A stretch of 64,000 nucleotides of DNA from Folioceros fuciformis (Eukaryota; Anthocerotophyta; Anthocerotopsida; Anthocerotales). Below the pieces are notes generated by a model. It was not told the origin of the DNA and did not search any database. It saw only the letters and a list, made by a program, of their open reading frames with translations. Below, piece after piece: positions 58,138 to 64,000 of the stretch. The position numbers and the translations under genes were made by a program. The stretch covers positions 227,972 to 291,971 of the forward strand of contig JBNGIO010006285.1 of NCBI GenBank assembly GCA_049999805.1. Reading direction: 5' to 3'. Within the stretch, counting starts at the first letter, position 1. Each line of letters starts with the position of its first letter.

Positions 58138-61100
58138 TCACAATGTTTTCTGATCCCCAACAACGAACACGTGTGCATTTCCATTCAAGTCCATCCACCA
58201 GGTGCGTCCTGCTTCTTTCCAAGCTTGTGACTCTACTCTCATTTCCTGAACCTTCTTCGCCTCCTGTGGAATGTGAGCAGCGGCATAGATATTTGACATC
58301 AAAATGTATGCTGCAGCGTCACTTTTGTCCAGCTTCACAGCGAATTCAAATGCCTGCCTCCCAAGCTCCACATTGCCCCAATTTCGACAGGCAGCCAAAA
58401 GGCATTTCCACACTCCACTGTCAGGTTGGATAGGCATTGTCTTCACCATGTCCATTGCATCATGGATTCTGCCCGCACGGCCAAGAAGATCAACCATGCA
58501 ATTGTAGTGCTGCATCGTTGGGGTAATGCTATACTCCCTGCTCATGGCCAGAAACAATGCCTGGCCCCTGTCTACTAAACCACCGTGACTGCATGCGATT
58601 AGGAGACCAACAAATGTTACGTCGTTTGGCTGCAAGCCTTGCTTCTCCATCCTCCTGAACAGGTCAAAGACAATTTCACCCTCCCCTTGACGGGCGTATC
58701 CCCCTAGCAAGGCATTCCATGCTGTAATATCTTTACTGGGCACTCTGTCGAACACTTGCTGTGCATCCACCATGCTTGAACATTTGCCATACATGTCAAT
58801 CAGACTGTTGGGTATAAATGAGCCAAGCTCTAAGCCAGCGTTCAAAATCTGGCCGTGAATCTCTCTCCCTTTCTCCAGACCGGCTACATTGCTGCACGCG
58901 TTGAGTGCACCAACATAGGTTCGCTCGTTAGGGATGACACCCTCCTGCTGCATTCGTGTGAACAACTGCAAAGCCTCTTCACCCTTGTCCATTTGAGCAT
59001 ACCCCAAGATCATGGAATTCCACGACACCACGTCACGCCTGGGCATTTTCTCAAACATCTCCCTGGCATCTTCCAGACTGCCACACTTTGCATACGCATC
59101 GACAAGCATGTTCCCTACAAACAGATTTAACTCAAAGTCGTCCTTTCTGACATTCGCATGGATGGCTCTCACAGATTCCAGACACAGCTTTCTAAGCTTT
59201 ATCAAATCACCACCATTTCTCTCCGCTGACTCTACAATGGCAGTGCAAGCTTTAATTGCACCAACGTATGTTCGATCATTTGGGACTACCCCTTCCTCTT
59301 GCATACGCGCATACAATTGCAAGGCCTCCTCACCCTTCGCCATCGTGGCATACCCCAAGACCATGGAGTTCCATGACACCACAGAACGAACAGGCATATC
59401 TTCAAACACCTTCCTGGCATCCTCCAGGCTCCCACATTTCGAGTAAGCATCTACTAGCTTATTCGCCACAAACAGGTTCCCTTGAAAATTCCCCTTGACA
59501 ACATTGGCATGGATGGCTCTCACAGTTTTGAGGTACTGTACTTTGTCCCCATCATCGTTGTTTCCTTCTCTGAGTTCTCCAATGGTACTGCAAGCTTTCA
59601 GTGCGCCAATATACGTTCTACTATTTGGCAACACACCATCCTCTTGCATCTGTGCATACAATCTTAGAGCCTCCTCACCCTTCTCCATCTCAGCATACCC
59701 CAAGATCATTGCAGTCCATGACACCACATCCCGATCAGATAGATTCTCAAACACGTGCCTAGCATCCTCCAGACTCCCACACTTCGCATACGCATCCACA
59801 AGCATTGTCCCCAAGAATCTATCCAACGCCTTCCCCCCCTGTCCAATATCTGTATGGACGCTTCTGACAACCTCAAGGCATCGCTCTTTCCCACGTGTTC
59901 CATGACCAACATTTATGTCCACCAGTTCTCCGACAATACTACAAGCTTTGAGCACAAGAAGATGCGTCTGGTCGTTCGGAACCGTACCAACCTCCCTCAT
60001 CTGTGTGTACAACTGCAAAGCCTCTTCAGACTTCTCCGTCTGGGAGTGCCCCGAGATGATGGAATTCCACGAACCAACATCCCGACGAGGCATTTCGTCA
60101 AAGACCCGCCGAGCGTCCTCCAGGCTCCCACATCGTGAGTAAGCTTCTACAAGCATGTTCCCCACAATCACACTTGATGAAACGTTCCCACCTCCAAAGT
60201 CTGTGTGTATGGCTCTCACAGTTTCCAAACACTGTCTGCTAACAGCTACCACGTCACACCCGTTTCTGTGCCCCCATTCCGCAACGGCAATACAAGCCGT
60301 AAGGGCACCAACACAAGCTCGCTCATCGGGAAGCACACCTTCCAGCCGCATTTTCCTGAACATAAGCAAAGCATCTTCAGCCCTACCCATCTGAGCGCAC
60401 CCAAATATCATGACAGTCCAGGAAACCACAGTACGAACAGGCATACGCTCGAAGACCAGTCTAGCATCCTCGAAGCTTCCACAGTTTGAATACGCATCCA
60501 CCAACGTGTTTCCCACAAACACATTCCCCTCACAGTTCGACTTCCTCACATCCGCATGGATGGCTCTCACGGTGTCGAGGTATCGTCCTTTGGCAACACA
60601 GTCATCACCATCCACCGATCCTAAAACAGCAGTGCAAGCTTTGAGTGCAGCCACGTACACCCGATCGTTAGGAACCACACCCTCCTGGTGCATGCGTTTA
60701 TACAATTCCAAGGCCGCTTCGCCCTTTCCCATCTGTGCGTAACCCGAAATCATGGAGTTCCAAGAGACAACATCCCGGTGAGGCATCTCCTCAAACACCC
60801 TCCTAGCATTATCCAAGCTCCCACATTTCGCATAAGCGTTCACAAGCATGGTTCCCACATAGATATCAGTCTCCAAGCCATTCCTAACCACTTCTGCGTG
60901 AATATACTTGGCAGTACTCAGGTCCTGCAGGCCACTGCACGCCTTCAAGAGAAGGACAAAGGTATGTTGCCCTGGTTCCACCCCATGCTCCCGCATATCC
61001 TGATACAGCTTGAGAGCCTGCCTACCGTGCCCAGACTTGCTTTGCTGCGCTATCAATGTCGTCCAGGAACTTTCCCCTCCCTGGTGTCTGAACTGCCCAT

Positions 61101-61263
61101 CACAACTGGAGCTACTTGTCCAGCTGCCCCTGCCAAACAGTGCGTCCTCCCGCAGAGCATTTGTCACACAATTCAGCTCCCTGACGCCCTCAGTGCTCGA
61201 TCTAACGACTCCCACAGGACATTCTAATCCAAACAAGCCAGAGACTCTGTGAGAGGTGAGCAT
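58138..61263 (-). CDS. PLS-class PPR protein, E subclass, seven modules
   Basis: Single exon of 1,041 residues from the ATG at 61263; the open frame begins at a TTG (61314) and an in-frame stop lies just upstream. Seven S-type patterns occur (LVNAYAKCG, LVDAYSNCG, LVEAYSRCG, LVDAYAKCG and so on), each with a P/L motif such as EGVVPNDRTYVGAIKACT. Several modules are nearly identical, which suggests internal duplication. The E region (ACSHGGLVDRG, HYNCMVDLLGRAG, DSGVWKCLLAACRNWGN, AAYILMSNIYAAA) is followed by KEAGRTWWMDLNGNAHVFVV and a stop. No DYW domain follows. Expected role: organellar RNA recognition for editing, with a deaminase supplied in trans. The tail may be truncated by frameshift (see the adjacent entry). 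Confidence 0.88.
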   Translation of the reverse strand: MLTSHRVSGLFGLECPVGVVRSSTEGVRELNCVTNALREDALFGRGSWTSSSSCDGQFRHQGGESSWTTLIAQQSKSGHGRQALKLYQDMREHGVEPGQHTFVLLLKACSGLQDLSTAKYIHAEVVRNGLETDIYVGTMLVNAYAKCGSLDNARRVFEEMPHRDVVSWNSMISGYAQMGKGEAALELYKRMHQEGVVPNDRVYVAALKACTAVLGSVDGDDCVAKGRYLDTVRAIHADVRKSNCEGNVFVGNTLVDAYSNCGSFEDARLVFERMPVRTVVSWTVMIFGCAQMGRAEDALLMFRKMRLEGVLPDERACVGALTACIAVAEWGHRNGCDVVAVSRQCLETVRAIHTDFGGGNVSSSVIVGNMLVEAYSRCGSLEDARRVFDEMPRRDVGSWNSIISGHSQTEKSEEALQLYTQMREVGTVPNDQTHLLVLKACSIVGELVDINVGHGTRGKERCLEVVRSVHTDIGQGGKALDRFLGTMLVDAYAKCGSLEDARHVFENLSDRDVVSWTAMILGYAEMEKGEEALRLYAQMQEDGVLPNSRTYIGALKACSTIGELREGNNDDGDKVQYLKTVRAIHANVVKGNFQGNLFVANKLVDAYSKCGSLEDARKVFEDMPVRSVVSWNSMVLGYATMAKGEEALQLYARMQEEGVVPNDRTYVGAIKACTAIVESAERNGGDLIKLRKLCLESVRAIHANVRKDDFELNLFVGNMLVDAYAKCGSLEDAREMFEKMPRRDVVSWNSMILGYAQMDKGEEALQLFTRMQQEGVIPNERTYVGALNACSNVAGLEKGREIHGQILNAGLELGSFIPNSLIDMYGKCSSMVDAQQVFDRVPSKDITAWNALLGGYARQGEGEIVFDLFRRMEKQGLQPNDVTFVGLLIACSHGGLVDRGQALFLAMSREYSITPTMQHYNCMVDLLGRAGRIHDAMDMVKTMPIQPDSGVWKCLLAACRNWGNVELGRQAFEFAVKLDKSDAAAYILMSNIYAAAHIPQEAKKVQEMRVESQAWKEAGRTWWMDLNGNAHVFVVGDQKTL

Positions 61264-61314
61264 ATCGCCACAAAGGTCAGACCAAGCCACATAGCAGCCC
61301 AAATCTACCGCCAA

Positions 61315-61777
61315 GGAACCGAATGCTTCAAAGATTTTTCAGTCACCTCCATCTCTTTTCAGTGTTGGCCGTAGCTCCAAATTCTCAGGGTCTCAAAAAA
61401 AAGATCGCTCCAGAATGCCTGCAGCATCACATGACAAGAGGACATGCAACGCATTATCCAACACTACATGACCTTGCTACCTACATAAGCACACCTAACC
61501 TACCATACATGAACTGACATATATTTATAATGCTCAAATAAATATAATAATATCAATCAATATTTTATTTAAAATTTTACAAGCTTCATGTAATCATTTT
61601 GGTGTAACCTTTATAAATTTTTTATTAGATATTTCAAACTCATATGTGTTATTCACATTTTTAAAAGAGACTCTATGCATACTTTGATTAGAAGCTAGAA
61701 AGATCCAACTATCCACCTTCGTAGTATTACCATACCCTAATATTTTGCTCTAAAGTAGAAGCTTTACGTCTACTTAA
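61315..61777. other. AT-rich spacer
   Basis: Upstream region of the PPR gene and downstream region of the kinase. 61520-61780 is strongly AT-rich. No conserved frame. Confidence 0.5.
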
Positions 61778-62899
61778 TTACTTACTGCTATAATACTCTA
61801 ATATTCTACCATAAAGTAACTGCTTTAATTCATGTTGGGACAAATCGGCTAATCCAAGAATCTCAAACTGGGACCACACCTTGGACCAAGCATCTACACC
61901 ACAAGTTTTTTGTTCTTGAGCTCCCACTTCAAAACAAGATTGTAACAAAACCTCTTTAGCTATGATGACTAAGTTGGAACTACAAGTCTTCAGTCCTTCC
62001 TTCTTTCCAAAAAAGGGATGTCTCAAAGCTTCTTCAGCTGTGATAGCTTTTTGCTTACTTTTCACAGAAAGAAGATGGAGTAGTGATACAACCATAGGAT
62101 CAGCTACACGACATCTATCTTTATGATATCTTGTAATGTTTGTCTTCAAATCTACTTCAACTGGATATGCACTTGATAATATTTCCTCGAAGATGCTAGC
62201 TACATCCCAAATATCAATGAAGGAGTGTTTTAAAGACGTCTTTGGCACACCATAAGCTTGAGGTCCTAAGTGAAAATCTAGTGATGGATGGAGATAGTAC
62301 CCATTAGTTGGCATGGCTCGAGCTAACCCAAAATCACATATTTTAAGTAAACCGTTAGAGTTTACTAGTATGTTGCTGGACTTCAAATCTATGTGGACAA
62401 CATTCATGGAATGCAAATACTGTACTCCTGAAAGGATTTGGTAGAGGAAATCTCGTTGTTCATCTGTAGATAAATTTGAGTCGTTTAGCACTGCAGAAAG
62501 ATCATTAGCCATGAGTTCCGTCACTATGTACACATCATCAAAATCTTCGTTTGGTGGAAGAAATACATCTTTGAATTGAACAACATGTTCGTGTCTTAAT
62601 GATTGAAGTAAGGCTAGTTCTCGGAAGGTGCTTAGAATTATGTCTCGATTGTTGAAGAGATGTATGCGTTTGATGGCCACATTTTCTCCTCTTGTCAAGT
62701 CTTCAGCAGCATATACCATTCCGAAAGCTCCCTGACCTAAATATTTCATCACATGGTATGATGATTGAATACCATAATTAGGAAAATAAGAACCAATTGG
62801 TTCGCTGTAATTACTCATCACCTTTCCAGTAACAAGCATATGATTAAGAAAGAGTGCAGTATATGCAATAACAATCGTCAGCATGTAAAAACCCTTCAT
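61778..62899 (-). CDS. Intronless MAPK-like protein kinase lacking the TxY motif
   Basis: A 373-residue single-exon ORF with clear MAP-kinase ancestry: YFPNYGIQSSYHVMKYLGQG, DLTRGENVAIKRI, LRHEHVVQFKDVFLPPNEDF, VHIDLKSSNILVN and LKICDFGLAR. The P-loop (54-62), Lys77, Glu94, Asp171, Asn176 and Asp189 are present. The HRD motif is HID (169-171), the TxY phosphorylation site and the WYRAPE segment are absent from the activation loop (192-228), and the loop runs straight to FIDIWDVASIF. Residues 1-22 are hydrophobic (MLTIVIAYTALFLNHML), like a signal peptide. Plant MAPK genes normally have introns, so this may be a retrocopy. It could be active in a phosphorylation-independent way, or be a decaying copy. 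An alternative start is Met28. Confidence 0.7.
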   Translation of the reverse strand: MKGFYMLTIVIAYTALFLNHMLVTGKVMSNYSEPIGSYFPNYGIQSSYHVMKYLGQGAFGMVYAAEDLTRGENVAIKRIHLFNNRDIILSTFRELALLQSLRHEHVVQFKDVFLPPNEDFDDVYIVTELMANDLSAVLNDSNLSTDEQRDFLYQILSGVQYLHSMNVVHIDLKSSNILVNSNGLLKICDFGLARAMPTNGYYLHPSLDFHLGPQAYGVPKTSLKHSFIDIWDVASIFEEILSSAYPVEVDLKTNITRYHKDRCRVADPMVVSLLHLLSVKSKQKAITAEEALRHPFFGKKEGLKTCSSNLVIIAKEVLLQSCFEVGAQEQKTCGVDAWSKVWSQFEILGLADLSQHELKQLLYGRILEYYSSK

Positions 62900-63085
62900 T
62901 TTAATAAGTGAACTTTAGACTTGAGAAGACAAAGTTTTAACTAGTTTTATATAAAGGGATTCAAGCGAGGTAGGAAACGGCACAATACCAATGGGCCATA
63001 TATACTATACACCAATGGTCCATATATAGTATATAATAATTCTTGAATTCGAATGATTTGTATAGGCAGGATTCACGCGATTTCC

Positions 63086-63119
63086 AACCCTAAACTCTAA
63101 ACCATAAACCCTAAATTCG
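63086..63119. repeat. Short telomere-like motif cluster
   Basis: AACCCTAAACTCTAAACCAT followed by AAACCCTAAATTCG contains two plant telomere units (CCCTAAA) and degenerate ones. It lies about 190 bp upstream of the kinase start and just downstream of the DYW PPR gene. It is either a telo-box promoter element or a tiny interstitial telomeric repeat. Confidence 0.55.
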
Positions 63120-63193
63120 AGCCTGTGCCTTTATGGCTTCCTGCGCCTAAGGAGTCTAGCAGAAAAGCAGTTAAGTGGATTTGAGGACTGTCT

Positions 63194-64000
63194 TCAGTGC
63201 CGGTCCATACAAGAACAGAACCCGCCCAGGAATCGATGAACTCGATGTGCATCCCTCACTATGATCTCCCGCTTCTCAAGCCGTGACATGATCTTGGTGC
63301 TGCTATGGCAGTCATCACACATGCGAAGATTTTTGGTAACTAGTAAAGTGGCGCCGTCTGCTGTATGCAGCAGGCCGTACGCCAACGCCAGTTTCTCGGC
63401 ATGTCCACAGAGGGCATTCTCCTTTACCTGCTCACACCATGCGTTCAACACTAGCTCTGTTTGTGGCACATGGCCTCCTTCCTCCTTCAGCCTCGCATTC
63501 ACACTCCTCGACTTACACACAACGTCAGGCCTTCCTTCTCCTACTGTGAACTCATGCACCTCGTTCTTCACTTCGATGCATGCCTTTGCAGGCTTCTTCA
63601 TGGCACCTGCCGACTTTCTCAAGCTCTCTATCCTTTCTGCATCGTGCCACCTGCCTGCTCTGGCATAGATGCTCCCCAGTAGGATGTACGCACTCGCATC
63701 ATCTGCTTCCAGTTCTACAAGACGGTCGAAGCATCGTCTTCCACGCTCTACATCACCGTAGCTTTTGCAAGCACTCAGCAAAGCTGTCCAGGCAACAACG
63801 TCGTTCACAAATAGCCTGCTTCGCACCATGTTTTCAGCCTCACGCAGTTTTCCTGACCGCCCAAGAAGATCAACCATGCAGCTGTGGTGATAATCAGTAG
63901 GCACAATCCCGCCGCGTTCTACCATCATCTTGAAATAATGCTGGCCTTCGTGCACCAGGCCCGCGTGACTGCATGCCACAAAGAGACAGATGTAGGTAGT
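63194..64000 (-). CDS. PPR protein C-terminus with DYW:KP deaminase domain (5' end outside the window)
   Basis: The frame is open from base 64000 and gives 268 residues to the stop, so the gene continues to the right. E1/E2 motifs (ACSHAGLVHEG, HHSCMVDLLGRSGK, VAWTALLSACKSYGD, AYILLGSIYARAGRW) are followed by a complete DYW-type cytidine-deaminase domain. Zinc-site parts are HAE in CGHAEKLALAYGL (63403-63395) and CDDC (63319-63308). Two departures from canonical DYW stand out: the PG box is KKPAKACIEV (63598-63569) and the last residues are CSCMDRH, not DYW. KPAxA plus DRH is the signature of the DYW:KP class, shown in published work to mediate U-to-C editing. It probably acts in mitochondria or chloroplasts. 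Target is unknown, as most of the PPR array is outside the window. Confidence 0.88.
   Translation of the reverse strand, partial: TTYICLFVACSHAGLVHEGQHYFKMMVERGGIVPTDYHHSCMVDLLGRSGKLREAENMVRSRLFVNDVVAWTALLSACKSYGDVERGRRCFDRLVELEADDASAYILLGSIYARAGRWHDAERIESLRKSAGAMKKPAKACIEVKNEVHEFTVGEGRPDVVCKSRSVNARLKEEGGHVPQTELVLNAWCEQVKENALCGHAEKLALAYGLLHTADGATLLVTKNLRMCDDCHSSTKIMSRLEKREIIVRDAHRVHRFLGGFCSCMDRH

Noticed and set aside
61264-61314. TTG start of the seven-module PPR frame
   Set aside because: Not an ATG; the first in-frame ATG is at 61263 and an in-frame stop lies just upstream of the open frame.
62985-63035. TATA-rich near-palindrome upstream of the kinase
   Set aside because: Low-complexity TA sequence; the imperfect pairing is expected by chance in such DNA.

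Overview
The window is nuclear DNA from a land plant, most likely a fern. The housekeeping genes are plant-type and intron-rich (IRX14-like GT43, ELM1, eS26, RRP41, ABCF1, THADA/TRM732). Three PLS-class pentatricopeptide (PPR) editing-factor genes are present. The one at the right edge ends in a DYW domain of the KP type (KPAKA in place of the PG box, final DRH instead of DYW). From family knowledge, that variant is confined to plants with U-to-C organellar editing (hornworts, some lycophytes, ferns). The fern call is an inference; the species was not identified.

Layout. 1-6.7 kb is transposon and repeat sequence: a tRNA-derived relic, minisatellites, a PIF/Harbinger pair (broken transposase plus an apparently intact three-exon Myb/trihelix ORF), and a pogo-like element with terminal inverted repeats. 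7.3-19.3 kb holds an IRX14-like xylan glycosyltransferase (+), a long Agenet-domain protein (-, 8 exons found) and ribosomal protein eS26 (-). 20.1-21.1 kb is a minisatellite array. 22.8-47.0 kb is a compact gene island: PPR-E (+), ELM1 (-), a 71-residue membrane protein (+), TFIIIC tau55/subunit 6 (-), exosome RRP41 (+), a DUF3727 protein (-), a ZNF830-like zinc-finger protein (+), ABCF1 (+) and THADA/TRM732 (-). 48.0-49.7 kb encodes a membrane protein whose tail is a 9-residue repeat. 50.1-55.6 kb is a decayed Ty1/Copia element split by a decayed LINE. 58.0-64.0 kb holds a seven-module PPR-E gene, an intronless MAPK-like kinase and the 3' end of the DYW:KP PPR gene, all on the minus strand.

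Gene models were built by hand, by matching conserved protein stretches to GT/AG splice sites and checking that the phases close. For the spliced genes the summed exon lengths are multiples of three, and predicted lengths agree with the families where these are known (for example ELM1 428 aa, RRP41 243 aa, ABCF1 594 aa, eS26 127 aa).

Many island genes are head-to-head: tau55/RRP41 start codons lie 67 bp apart, DUF3727/ZNF830 324 bp, ELM1/small membrane protein 847 bp. Functional themes are RNA metabolism (PPR editing factors, exosome, tRNA methylation scaffold, Pol III factor, ribosomal protein, zinc-finger splicing-type protein) and organelle biology (ELM1, DUF3727, PPRs). Four 10-N gaps (2614, 20828, 48891, 56005) all fall inside tandem repeats with the same sequence on both sides.
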